This document shows positions 25,001-33,585 of a stretch of 64,000 nt of DNA, piece after piece. The notes below the pieces were generated by a model. It searched no databases and was not told the origin of the DNA. It was given only the letters and a program-made list of their open reading frames with translations. The DNA is from CAYGFH01 sp964356315 (GTDB lineage Bacteria > Patescibacteriota > Microgenomatia > UBA10105 > UBA927). The stretch's first letter is position 1; every line of letters begins with the position of its first letter. The stretch is from assembly GCA_964356315.1 (NCBI GenBank), contig CAYHHA010000002.1, forward strand, positions 1 through 64,000. The letters are read 5' to 3'. A program made the translations under genes and the position numbers.

Positions 25001-26185
25001 ATGTTTCAACAATCTCGAAGACCACAGTCAAATAATAGACCCAGAGGAAATAGTTTCCGAGGAGGAGGGGTGAGTCATCGTATTCCAAAAACCATCGATC
25101 CACGGTTATTTGTGAAAAAAGCAACTATTCAAAATGAAGTGGTGTACGTGCCTCAGCATCAATTCTCTGATTTCGCATTTTCTGAAGGATTAAAAAAAGC
25201 AATTAGCGCAAGGGGATATGTAACTCCAACACCAATTCAAGATCGTGCAATTCCAGCGCTTCTTGAGGGAAGAGACGTCGTTGGATTAGCCTCAACGGGA
25301 ACAGGAAAAACAGCTGCGTTCTTGCTTCCAATTATTCATCATCTATTATCTGATCCGACCAATAGAGCTCTCATAATCGCTCCCACACGAGAATTAGCAG
25401 TGCAAATTCAAGATGAATTTTATGAATTCGCTCAGGGAATGCGATTACTCGCTACACTTTGTATAGGTGGTATGAATATGTTTCATCAGATTCAGCAAAT
25501 TCGAAGAATTCCACATGTAATTATCGGAACTCCAGGGAGACTGAAAGACTTAGATCAGCAACGGGTCTTAAATTTTGCTGGGTTTAAGACTATTGTGTTG
25601 GATGAAGTAGACCGAATGCTTGATATGGGATTTATAAATGATGTCACATATATTACATCAAAATTGCCGAAAGTACGCCAATCATTGTTTTTCTCAGCAA
25701 CGATGCCAGACGCAGCGCGAGGAATCATGCAACAGTTTTTGACGGATCCTGAGATTATTTCTATTGCAAAAAGTTCTCCTTCTGCAAATGTTGAACAGGA
25801 TATTATAAAACTTAATGGTCGATCAAAAATTGATGTCCTTGATGAACTGCTTCGCACGGAAGGATTTGATAAAGTTTTAGTGTTTGGTAGGACAAAATAT
25901 GGCATGGATAAGCTTCAACGAGCGCTTCAAGTAAAGGGTGTATCCGTTGCTGCTATTCATGGAAATAAACGTCAGACTCAGCGTCAACGCGCGATAGATG
26001 ATTTTAAGCAGAACCGAATACAAGTATTGCTAGCTACTGATATTGCATCTCGAGGTTTGGATATTGATCAGGTTACTCATGTAATAAACTTTGATCAACC
26101 CGAATCTTATGAAGACTATATTCACCGTATTGGAAGAACTGGTCGAGCGAATAACACTGGATTTGCTCTTACCTTTGTAGACTAA
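25001..26185 (+). CDS. DEAD-box RNA helicase (DEVD variant)
   Basis: This 394-residue helicase has a basic Arg/Gly/Asn-rich N-terminus (1-40). The core follows: Q-motif region TPTPIQ, Walker A STGTGKTA, PTRELAVQ, TPGRL, motif II DEVD in place of DEAD, SATMP, and the second-domain motifs ATDIASRGLDI and HRIGRTGR. There is no C-terminal extension. It would remodel RNA structure in ribosome assembly or mRNA decay. The long leader and strong promoter are unlike most genes here. Confidence 0.94.
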   Translation: MFQQSRRPQSNNRPRGNSFRGGGVSHRIPKTIDPRLFVKKATIQNEVVYVPQHQFSDFAFSEGLKKAISARGYVTPTPIQDRAIPALLEGRDVVGLASTGTGKTAAFLLPIIHHLLSDPTNRALIIAPTRELAVQIQDEFYEFAQGMRLLATLCIGGMNMFHQIQQIRRIPHVIIGTPGRLKDLDQQRVLNFAGFKTIVLDEVDRMLDMGFINDVTYITSKLPKVRQSLFFSATMPDAARGIMQQFLTDPEIISIAKSSPSANVEQDIIKLNGRSKIDVLDELLRTEGFDKVLVFGRTKYGMDKLQRALQVKGVSVAAIHGNKRQTQRQRAIDDFKQNRIQVLLATDIASRGLDIDQVTHVINFDQPESYEDYIHRIGRTGRANNTGFALTFVD

Positions 26186-26206
26186 TCTGCATACTTCTTA
26201 AGCCTT

Positions 26207-27016
26207 CTACTCTTCTTTTTGAGAATCACGTGAGAATTTCTTCCGATGTATTCTTTTGGATTTATTGTGCAAAGCTATCATAGCTATTAGCGCCCATGAA
26301 GTACTGACCACAAGAATTTGTATTGTAAATATTTTTGACACCGACACCGTGATAGTTCCTAAAGGAGTCGGTGTTGGAGTAGGAATTTTTGTCACATATA
26401 CTATTTCTATAATTGGTGTTGGAGAATCTTCAGGCGTTATCAAAATAGGTTCTATCGTGGGAATCGGAGTCACAGAAGTAGATGGTGTAGGTGTATTGGA
26501 AACAATCGGAGAGGGCGTTGGGCTTGGTTCTGGACAACTATTATTGGTATTCGGAGTTCCTGATGTGCATATCACCCAAACACCTGTGCCGTCAGCTGAT
26601 CTGCCGATTGCTGTATTATATCCTAGTATTCCCAGAAAAGATTGTGAATCGACTTCATTATTGCTTGGGTCTATAAGTCGAATCGTATCACCCTCATTTC
26701 TCAGAGAAATCCCTGTTTGCGATTTAAAAAAAACTAGAAAACCTTTTGGCTGTATGATAGAGCTAGCATTTATTACAAAAGATTTTTTTTCACCTTCTGA
26801 ATTTTCTAATTTCCATAAATTTAAAGACACGCTTTCTGAGCTTGTATTGAATAATTCAATCCATTCAGATTGTTCATCTGAGGGTTTTGGATATATCTCA
26901 TTAATCACTACTGCTGCTTGAACATGCCGGTGAATAAAAGGAAGATGTGGTGAAGCAAAAAAACAAAGAAGAATGAGTACATGAAAATATATTTTATGCA
27001 GATAGATTTTTTTCAT
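26207..27016 (-). CDS. Lamin-tail-domain surface protein
   Basis: This 269-residue protein has a signal peptide (about 10-34) and a lamin-tail domain (about 36-150) with VVINEIYPKPSDEQSEWIEL, WKLEN and GDTIRLID strands. A Pro/Thr/Ser-rich linker (about 160-220), a membrane helix (about 230-250) and a basic tail follow. This layout anchors the domain on the outer face. Similar proteins are frequent in Microgenomates. TATAAT (27025-27030) lies 8 bases before ATG 27016. Confidence 0.82.
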   Translation of the reverse strand: MKKIYLHKIYFHVLILLCFFASPHLPFIHRHVQAAVVINEIYPKPSDEQSEWIELFNTSSESVSLNLWKLENSEGEKKSFVINASSIIQPKGFLVFFKSQTGISLRNEGDTIRLIDPSNNEVDSQSFLGILGYNTAIGRSADGTGVWVICTSGTPNTNNSCPEPSPTPSPIVSNTPTPSTSVTPIPTIEPILITPEDSPTPIIEIVYVTKIPTPTPTPLGTITVSVSKIFTIQILVVSTSWALIAMIALHNKSKRIHRKKFSRDSQKEE

Positions 27017-27072
27017 GTCTCGTTATTATATGATGATTTCATATAAAATACGAATGATGTACTATTGATAGT

Positions 27073-27543
27073 ATGAAGAAAAAATATCTACTGCTCATAT
27101 TTTCCCTCACAATATGCTATATAGCAGCATTTATAGGTTCTGTGTTTACTACACCGTCGATATTTACGTGGTATGCTAGCTTGCAAAAGCCCTTTTTTAA
27201 CCCTCCAAATTGGATATTTGGTCCAGTTTGGTCGATCTTATACACAGCAATGGGTTATGCTCTTTATTTAGTGCTCATAAAAACTACCAAAAAGGATAAG
27301 CAGTATGCAATTAAATCTTTTGCGCTGCAGTTGATTCTAAATACGCTTTGGTCAATAGTTTTTTTCGGGTTACATTTTCCTGGAATCGCTTTGATAGTTA
27401 TCATATTATTGTGGGGTGCTATTTTCCTTACAATTCGACAATTTTATCCTCTATCAAAAATAGCTTCTTACCTTCTGATACCTTATCTTTTCTGGGTAAG
27501 TTTTGCCATTTTATTAAACCTCGGCATCCTGATGTTAAATTGA
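27073..27543 (+). CDS. TspO/MBR-family membrane protein
   Basis: This 156-residue protein has five membrane helices and the tryptophan-rich TspO signature: WYASLQKPFFNPPNWIFGPVW, LYTAMGYALYL, and LNTLWSIVFFG. TspO proteins bind tetrapyrroles and are linked to oxidative stress. No tetrapyrrole genes are visible here. A TACTAT box ends 7 bases before ATG 27073. Confidence 0.92.
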   Translation: MKKKYLLLIFSLTICYIAAFIGSVFTTPSIFTWYASLQKPFFNPPNWIFGPVWSILYTAMGYALYLVLIKTTKKDKQYAIKSFALQLILNTLWSIVFFGLHFPGIALIVIILLWGAIFLTIRQFYPLSKIASYLLIPYLFWVSFAILLNLGILMLN

Positions 27544-27581
27544 TCAATGAGGTCGTTCTTTACATGTGATGTATCTGATAG

Positions 27582-27587
27582 TACACT
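27582..27587 (+). promoter_or_regulatory. Leaderless -10 box of the cohesin-like gene
   Basis: TACACT ends 6 bases before ATG 27594. Confidence 0.62.
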
Positions 27588-27593
27588 AGGAAT

Positions 27594-28268
27594 ATGGACG
27601 ATATAGCACAACACCCAAGTGGCCCCGAGCCTTCCGTAGGTGATACCTCAGCAACTGTTAGGTTAGTTCCTGTGACGGAGACCTATGTTGTTCCTGTGCC
27701 TTGGTATAAGCGGATGTTTGGCCCAGTGACTCGTACAGAAACTGTATGGAAACTAACGTTTTTATCCATTATGATTGTCGGAGTGATAGTGGGTCAATCA
27801 ATGCTTCAAACTCCAACAAATACTGTAACTCAGGCGGCTGTAGGTGCTGTAAGAGTATCATTATTTCCTCAGACAACTGAGATTCCTCCTGACAGACCGT
27901 TTCAACTATGGATGACTGCTGATAAACCTATAAAAAAAGCAAAAATAGTATTATCGTTTGACCCTGCAGTATTGCAATTAAGTCGCGATATAACATTGAT
28001 AGAGAAAATAGGTTATATCCTCTCAGTTTCGCAAATGGCCCAAGCAAATGCTACAGGTATGATCGAGATTTCTATTCTTCCCAAACCTGGAGCGTTGACC
28101 CTTTCTCCGGGAACAATTCAAATTGGCTCCTTATTTCTCACAGCAAAACCTAAGAATATTGTAGCTTCTACAACGATCTCAATCGATGAAGTGAGCACGG
28201 TCATAGAGAATCAAGATTCTGTACCGTTCTCTCTATCAACCACGAATGTCGTCGTCGCTCTAAAATAG
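27594..28268 (+). CDS. Membrane-anchored cohesin-like domain protein
   Basis: This 224-residue protein has a 55-residue cytoplasmic N-terminus, one membrane helix (about 57-72) and an extracellular beta-sandwich (about 82-224). The sandwich resembles cohesin/dockerin-binding folds, with AVRVSLFP, KAKIVLSFDPAVLQL and GTIQIGSLFLTA strands. A structural or adhesive role on the cell surface is inferred. Confidence 0.7.
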   Translation: MDDIAQHPSGPEPSVGDTSATVRLVPVTETYVVPVPWYKRMFGPVTRTETVWKLTFLSIMIVGVIVGQSMLQTPTNTVTQAAVGAVRVSLFPQTTEIPPDRPFQLWMTADKPIKKAKIVLSFDPAVLQLSRDITLIEKIGYILSVSQMAQANATGMIEISILPKPGALTLSPGTIQIGSLFLTAKPKNIVASTTISIDEVSTVIENQDSVPFSLSTTNVVVALK

Positions 28269-28379
28269 TCAGAACGTTGGGAAAAGCCTTTTCCATTTAT
28301 AGGTTTAATATATTCTTTTAAATAACTCCTTGTAGAGAATAAATTTCGCTTCAGATATACTTATAATTCTTTCAACGAG

Positions 28380-28988
28380 TTGTCTGTTGTATTCATTTCT
28401 ATGGCTTTAGATACGAAATATTGCTCTGAAGAAGTTACGTATCCATTAGTTGCTCATGCGGCGATAATTTCTGTGTCTAGGCCTGATTCCTCTGTTATTC
28501 TTTTCCCGAATCGAAAAGTTCATAGCTTAGTCGAAGATATATCGCGCGACATTAAGGAGCTCGAGAACATGCTTTCTAAAGACGGAGAGTCATATTCTGT
28601 TTTGGATTCTTGTGTCGTATTACCACTTCATTTTTCACGTCTCGTTGCATTAAAAAAAGAATATTGGGCGAACCCAAATGAAGCGTTTTCTGATTCTAAT
28701 CGTTCAAACCCATTTTTAAAAGCAACATACGCTCCAACGATATTTAACATGCTCGTGACTCCTATAAAAGAGGGGGATGTCTGGAGGTACCTAGCGGCGC
28801 TTCCTATCTCTGTTGGTTCTTCCGATGTTGTAATCGAGCAGTTCATGCTTCATAGCGATTGGCCTGTAGCTGAAACTGCAAAACATTGTGCTCTCTATTC
28901 CATTGATCAGCCATTTCTCTATAATTGGGTACGTCGAGAGCACACACCGCTTCTTAAAATGAATGGCGTATTAGGAAAAATCCACTAG
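28380..28988 (+). CDS. Hypothetical protein, unrecognised family
   Basis: This protein has 202 residues if translated from TTG 28380, or 195 from ATG 28401. No Shine-Dalgarno site or close -10 box decides the start; TATAAT at 28362-28367 would give a 5-base leader to TTG. It looks soluble and has alternating helices and strands with a few cysteines. I do not recognise it. No neighbour suggests a role. Confidence 0.55.
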   Translation: MSVVFISMALDTKYCSEEVTYPLVAHAAIISVSRPDSSVILFPNRKVHSLVEDISRDIKELENMLSKDGESYSVLDSCVVLPLHFSRLVALKKEYWANPNEAFSDSNRSNPFLKATYAPTIFNMLVTPIKEGDVWRYLAALPISVGSSDVVIEQFMLHSDWPVAETAKHCALYSIDQPFLYNWVRREHTPLLKMNGVLGKIH

Positions 28989-29040
28989 GTTCATGTACAC
29001 TAGAGACGGCTACTAATGAGGCTTTAGGTATCGATAAGTT

Positions 29041-29934
29041 ATGGAGAATAAAAAAAAGGGAATCTTATACCTTCTGATAGCTGTGCTTTTATATAGCATC
29101 ATGCCTGTACTTATCAGATTTCTTGGAAAAGGAAATATCCCACCAATGTCTCAAGTATTTTTGCGTTATTGTGTGGCTTTTTTATGTTCGATTATTTACA
29201 TAATGAGCACTCGATCAACGCTATATGTTAGTAAAAAAGATTATGCCTTGTTATTTTTTGTTGCCTTGTTTGGATATGCACTGGTAAATTTATTTTATAC
29301 ATACGCCAATTTAAACACGCAAATAGGAACCGTATTATTTATCTTTAACTGCTCTACAGTCATCGGACCGTTTCTCGGATATGTTTTTTTGAAAGAGCGA
29401 TTAACAAAATCAACGATTTTTGCAATGATTATTGGATTTATATCCTTATTTTTTTTGTTTTCCCCTGGTTCTATGGCAACCTGGAAAATGGGTGCTATAT
29501 ATGCGTTGCTTGCCGCAATTGGGTCATCGGTGTATATGATTGGCAGGAAAAAACTTGGTGCCTATGATTCAATCATTCTTCTCTTTGCCAATACCCTAGT
29601 TGGAGTGGTAACTCTCGGAATATTAGCACTCTTGTTTGAATCATCATTTTATTTTGGGAGAGGAATTTTTAATGTTGCTCCGGTAACCTGGTTGGTTACG
29701 ATACTATTTGGCATAGATAATTTTGCTGCATATTTGTTTATGACCAAAGGATTTCAGATTGTATCAGCTGGAACGGGAAGTATGGTTCTACTACTTGAGA
29801 ATTTTACTGGACTTCTTTTTGCTTATATATTTTTTCAAGAAATACCAGCTTACTCATCATTATTTGGGGGAGCAATAATTCTATTTGCCTCGTATTTAGT
29901 TATTCGTTCTCAGTTGTTCTTAAAGAATAGGTAA
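29041..29934 (+). CDS. EamA/DMT-family transporter
   Basis: This 297-residue protein has about ten membrane helices in two EamA repeats (about 5-140 and 150-292), each with the conserved late segment before the last helix (FLKERLT; FFQEIP). It belongs to the drug/metabolite transporter superfamily and probably exports or imports a small metabolite. A TATCGA box with 6-base spacing precedes ATG 29041. Confidence 0.9.
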   Translation: MENKKKGILYLLIAVLLYSIMPVLIRFLGKGNIPPMSQVFLRYCVAFLCSIIYIMSTRSTLYVSKKDYALLFFVALFGYALVNLFYTYANLNTQIGTVLFIFNCSTVIGPFLGYVFLKERLTKSTIFAMIIGFISLFFLFSPGSMATWKMGAIYALLAAIGSSVYMIGRKKLGAYDSIILLFANTLVGVVTLGILALLFESSFYFGRGIFNVAPVTWLVTILFGIDNFAAYLFMTKGFQIVSAGTGSMVLLLENFTGLLFAYIFFQEIPAYSSLFGGAIILFASYLVIRSQLFLKNR

Positions 29935-29937
29935 TAC

Positions 29938-31749
29938 TTATCCTATCAAATCAAAAGATTGAAGCTTCTCTTTTGTATTTGCACTTGTTGTTTTTAGTAG
30001 TTGATGCTGTAGACCTACAAGCTGAGCATATAATCCCTTTTTATCTTTAAGAAGTTCTGTATGCGTTCCATATTGTCCCACAGATCCGCCAGAAATAACC
30101 AACAGATGGTCTGCTGATGCAATTGTCGAGAGTCTGTGTGCGATAATTATTGCCGTTCGTCCTTTAAGCAATTCATTAAGTCCTTTTTGTACCTCTACTT
30201 CACTTTTGGAATCCAAAGAGCTTGTTGCCTCATCTAATATGATAATCGGAGCATTTTTTATCATCGCTCTTGCGATGGCTATGCGTTGTTTTTGTCCTCC
30301 AGAGAGTTTCACGCCTCGCTCTCCAATCATGCTGTTGTACCCGTCTGAGAGCATTTGAATAAACTCATGAGCATTAGCTGCGCGTGCCGCTTGAACTATC
30401 TCTTCATCAGTTGCTCCAGGTTTACCATATCGGATATTTTCCATAATGGTTCCAGAAAACAAGAGGGACTCTTGAAATACAACAGCTATATGTTCGTGAA
30501 GAGAGCGTTGAGTGATGGAGTTAACTGGTGTTGATCCAATTAAAATAGTTCCTTTTTGCGGTTCGTAATATCGAAGTAATAAATTTACTATAGTTGATTT
30601 CCCTTGACCAGACTCTCCTACAAGTGCAAATTTTTCACCTCGTAATATAGAAAATGAGATATTTGACAATACTTTCTTCCCTTCATCATATTCAAACGAA
30701 ACCGAATTAAATGTGATAAATGGCTTGTTAGGCCTAATTTCACTTGTATTTAGTGAAATAGCGTTATGCAGATCTTTAATTTTATTCGTTGTTTCCAGGA
30801 CCTTAAAATAATCGGCGGATCCCGCGCTTGCTTGTTGTATTTGTCCTAGAATGAATGACATAGCAAATAAGGGAAAACGTGCTTGTTGCACAAGTTGCAA
30901 TAAAAATGTCATTTCACCAAGAGTGTATTTCCCATGGAATGTGAAATAGACTATATAGCTAAAAATACCAAATAGTATTATATTTAGCGCAAATCGCCTG
31001 GCGAAATCGTATGCATGCCATTGTTTAGTTTGTTTTTTCGCAAGACTCTCCACTTTTTTTCGTGAAGTCACGAACGCAAGGAGTTCAGCTGTTTCCGCAG
31101 CGAAAGACTTGACCACTCGTATTCCAGTCATGCTTTCAAATACTCTTCCCTGACTAGTATCTATTATGGTGTTTTTTTCATTTTCTATTCCCATCCATGC
31201 CTTGCTGGAATTGTGTGATATTACGATGTAGAGTGGGAATAATGCGGCGAGAAGTAGCGCAATAATTGGGGAGTAAAAAGATAGCAATACAATAGTAACA
31301 ACCGCAGTCAAAAAAAATGGCAAAAAATTATTTAGCATGCTTTGAATAAAATCTGTGATTGAAGCAATGCCACGATACATTTTATTTGCTATTTTTCCAG
31401 TGATTTCATTGTCAAAATAGCCAATATGAAGAGAGAGTATATGTTCAAAAAACTTTCTAGAAAGAAATGTTTGTAGCTTCACGGCAAGGAGATCTCCGAT
31501 CCATTGTCCAAACGCAGTTAGAGCAGTAATTGTAATATCTGTTGTGATAATTACCGCGAGTATAACGAGGACATAGTTTGTATCTATGGATTTTCCTGCG
31601 AGTTTTGCGACAATTGCATCAACGATGAGTTTAGTTAAAAAAGGAGTGACCAGTGAAAATAATGAGACGAGTATAACAAAAACACCCATGAATATATACC
31701 ATTTCGAGTATTGTTTGGTAAAGCGAATTATGCGAAAGATTGGTTGCAT
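29938..31749 (-). CDS. ABC exporter, fused membrane and ATPase domains
   Basis: This 603-residue half-transporter has six membrane helices (about 15-320) and a nucleotide-binding domain (about 345-580). Walker A is GESGQGKST, the signature LSGGQKQR, and Walker B IIILDEATSSLD, followed by the switch His in IIAHRLST. It resembles MsbA/LmrA-type exporters that work as dimers. The substrate, perhaps a lipid or drug, cannot be told. It converges with the EamA gene with 3 bases between. Confidence 0.94.
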   Translation of the reverse strand: MQPIFRIIRFTKQYSKWYIFMGVFVILVSLFSLVTPFLTKLIVDAIVAKLAGKSIDTNYVLVILAVIITTDITITALTAFGQWIGDLLAVKLQTFLSRKFFEHILSLHIGYFDNEITGKIANKMYRGIASITDFIQSMLNNFLPFFLTAVVTIVLLSFYSPIIALLLAALFPLYIVISHNSSKAWMGIENEKNTIIDTSQGRVFESMTGIRVVKSFAAETAELLAFVTSRKKVESLAKKQTKQWHAYDFARRFALNIILFGIFSYIVYFTFHGKYTLGEMTFLLQLVQQARFPLFAMSFILGQIQQASAGSADYFKVLETTNKIKDLHNAISLNTSEIRPNKPFITFNSVSFEYDEGKKVLSNISFSILRGEKFALVGESGQGKSTIVNLLLRYYEPQKGTILIGSTPVNSITQRSLHEHIAVVFQESLLFSGTIMENIRYGKPGATDEEIVQAARAANAHEFIQMLSDGYNSMIGERGVKLSGGQKQRIAIARAMIKNAPIIILDEATSSLDSKSEVEVQKGLNELLKGRTAIIIAHRLSTIASADHLLVISGGSVGQYGTHTELLKDKKGLYAQLVGLQHQLLKTTSANTKEKLQSFDLIG

Positions 31750-31799
31750 AGGTTTCTATTATGACACGAATGTGAGATAGGATACAAGAAATTGATTCT

Positions 31800-32189
31800 T
31801 CAGATTTTCGAGCTTTTTTTCAGAACGGCGATATGCTTTTCCAAAGCTTCTAGCGTTTCATTGCTTACACTGTGTTCTAATCCTTCGATATCCCTTTCAA
31901 TAATCTTGCTGGGGAGATGCAGTAATGCTAAAAATTCAGATAATATTATGTGTCTTTTTTTTATTTTATGCCCCACAGCTATCCCTTTAGGTGTAAGGGT
32001 AAACCCTCGATAATGTTCCCGTATTACATATCCTGCTGTTTCAAGTTTTTTTAACATCATTGTTACCGAGGCTGGTTTCACTGTTAACCGCTCTGCGATA
32101 TCAGTGACGCGGGCATATCCCTTTTCATCTAGAAGTTCTGATATTCTTTCGAGATAGTCTTCATTTGGAGTGGTGAGTTTTTGTAACAT
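31800..32189 (-). CDS. mntR: Manganese-responsive repressor MntR
   Basis: This 129-residue DtxR/MntR-family protein aligns closely with Bacillus subtilis MntR. All six Mn ligands are kept with a constant offset of three: Asp11, Glu14, His80, Glu102, Glu105 and His106. The wHTH occupies about 8-70. It has no SH3-like C-terminal domain, as in MntR. It follows mntH by 10 bases, and a TATAAT box (32199-32204) 9 bases upstream could give it separate transcription. It should repress mntH when Mn is sufficient. Confidence 0.92.
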   Translation of the reverse strand: MLQKLTTPNEDYLERISELLDEKGYARVTDIAERLTVKPASVTMMLKKLETAGYVIREHYRGFTLTPKGIAVGHKIKKRHIILSEFLALLHLPSKIIERDIEGLEHSVSNETLEALEKHIAVLKKSSKI

Positions 32190-32199
32190 AGAGTCGTAA

Positions 32200-33495
32200 T
32201 TATATACCTGATAGGATAGATGTGATAAGCCAGAGATTTAGGGTCGTAATTATACCGGCTATGCTCCAGCTAAGTATTCTAATCATAAAGGAGTTGACAT
32301 GGTTACCCATATATTTCTTTTCTCCTGTAAAATATACAAGCGGGATAACAGCAAAGGGTAATTGCATGCTTAAGACAACCTGACTAAACACTAATAATTG
32401 GGCGAGTCCGTGCGTTCCATAGAGCCAAATTATTACTATGGCCGGAATAATTGCCAAGAGGCGTGTGATAAGACGTCGTTGCCAAGGTTTAATTCGAATA
32501 TCCACAAATCCCTCCATCACCACTTGACCCGCCAGCGTCCCAGTGATGGTTGAATTGTGCCCAGACGCAAGTAGAGCAAGCGCAAATAGTGTGCTCGCAG
32601 CCCCAGCCCCTAGAAGCGGGGAGAGTAGTTGGTATGCGTCCTGTATCTCAGCGACCTCATGCATTCCTCTCGTAAAAAATGTTGCTGAAGATACAATTAA
32701 TATTGAAGCATTGACGAGCGTTGCGAGTGTTAGTGCAATATTTGAATCTATAGTTGCATACTTGATCGCCTCTTTTTTATGCATATGCGTGTCTCCGAAG
32801 TCGCGACTCTGAACTAAAGCAGAATGTAAATATAAATTGTGTGGCATGACAGTAGCGCCTAGTATGCCTATGGCGATATACAGCATTTCCTTGTTGGTAA
32901 ATAATTCTACTGATGGAACAAATCCAAGTAAAATCCCACTGACTGATGGATGTGAAAGAAATATTTCAATGCCAAAACTTACTACAATGAGCGTGATGAG
33001 AGAGATAACAAAAGCCTCAAGGTATCGAAGCCCCTTATTCTGCAGTAACAGCAAAAGTAATGTATCAAACGCAGTGATAATGACCCCAAGTAGCACTGGA
33101 ATATGAAATAATAGATTCAGAGCAATTGCGGATCCTATGACTTCTGCAAGGTCACAGGCTGTAATTGCAATTTCTGCAAGTATCCATAATATTTTTCGAA
33201 CTGTTGGAGGAAAGTGATCATGACAAGCTTGAGCGAGATCTCTTCCCGTTACGATACCAAGCTTTAGAGATAAGTGTTGCAGGAGCATAGCCATAAGCCC
33301 TGATATAAGAATCACGCTCAAAAGCGCGTATCCGAACTTCGATCCTCCTGCGAGATCAGTTGCCCAATTGCCAGGGTCCATATATCCCACTGCAACCAAA
33401 TATCCTGGGCCGGCAAATGCGAGGAGTTTTTTCCATTTGGAGACTCCCTGAAGTATTGGAATGCTTCGATGTACTTCTTCTAGACTATGTCTCAT
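32200..33495 (-). CDS. mntH: Nramp-family Mn2+/divalent metal transporter
   Basis: This 431-residue protein has eleven membrane helices. The metal-site motif DPGN (Asp40-Asn43, in VAVGYMDPGNWATD) and helix-6 MPHNLYLHSAL are both canonical for Nramp proteins. It would import Mn2+ with protons. It forms an operon with mntR. TATAAT (33502-33507) ends 6 bases before ATG 33495, and an inverted repeat at 33520-33539 covers the -35 region. Manganese would also serve the Fe/Mn superoxide dismutase at 60.3 kb. Confidence 0.94.
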   Translation of the reverse strand: MRHSLEEVHRSIPILQGVSKWKKLLAFAGPGYLVAVGYMDPGNWATDLAGGSKFGYALLSVILISGLMAMLLQHLSLKLGIVTGRDLAQACHDHFPPTVRKILWILAEIAITACDLAEVIGSAIALNLLFHIPVLLGVIITAFDTLLLLLLQNKGLRYLEAFVISLITLIVVSFGIEIFLSHPSVSGILLGFVPSVELFTNKEMLYIAIGILGATVMPHNLYLHSALVQSRDFGDTHMHKKEAIKYATIDSNIALTLATLVNASILIVSSATFFTRGMHEVAEIQDAYQLLSPLLGAGAASTLFALALLASGHNSTITGTLAGQVVMEGFVDIRIKPWQRRLITRLLAIIPAIVIIWLYGTHGLAQLLVFSQVVLSMQLPFAVIPLVYFTGEKKYMGNHVNSFMIRILSWSIAGIITTLNLWLITSILSGI

Positions 33496-33501
33496 GTATG
33501 A

Positions 33502-33507
33502 ATTATA
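33502..33507 (-). promoter_or_regulatory. Leaderless -10 box of mntH
   Basis: The extended box TGGTATAAT on the minus strand ends 6 bases before ATG 33495. Confidence 0.7.
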
Positions 33508-33519
33508 CCATATCTAATA

Positions 33520-33539
33520 ATTTTAGATTGCACTAAAAT
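33520..33539. promoter_or_regulatory. Candidate MntR operator
   Basis: ATTTTAG-N6-CTAAAAT is a perfect 7-bp inverted repeat over the mntH -35 position. It does not match the B. subtilis MntR box closely, so assignment to MntR rests on location. Confidence 0.5.
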
Positions 33540-33585
33540 ATTACTAACTATATTTCGAATTTGAATATAGTATGATGTTCGTATT

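Noticed and set aside
26256..26921. Long plus-strand ORF (221 codons) rich in Gly/Val
   Set aside because: It is antisense to the lamin-tail protein; its Gly/Val repeats are the complement of the Pro/Thr linker codons.
28283..28302. Terminator-like GGAAAA-N3-TTTTCC after the cohesin-like gene
   Set aside because: The stem is AT-rich and short, and no T run follows, so support is too weak.
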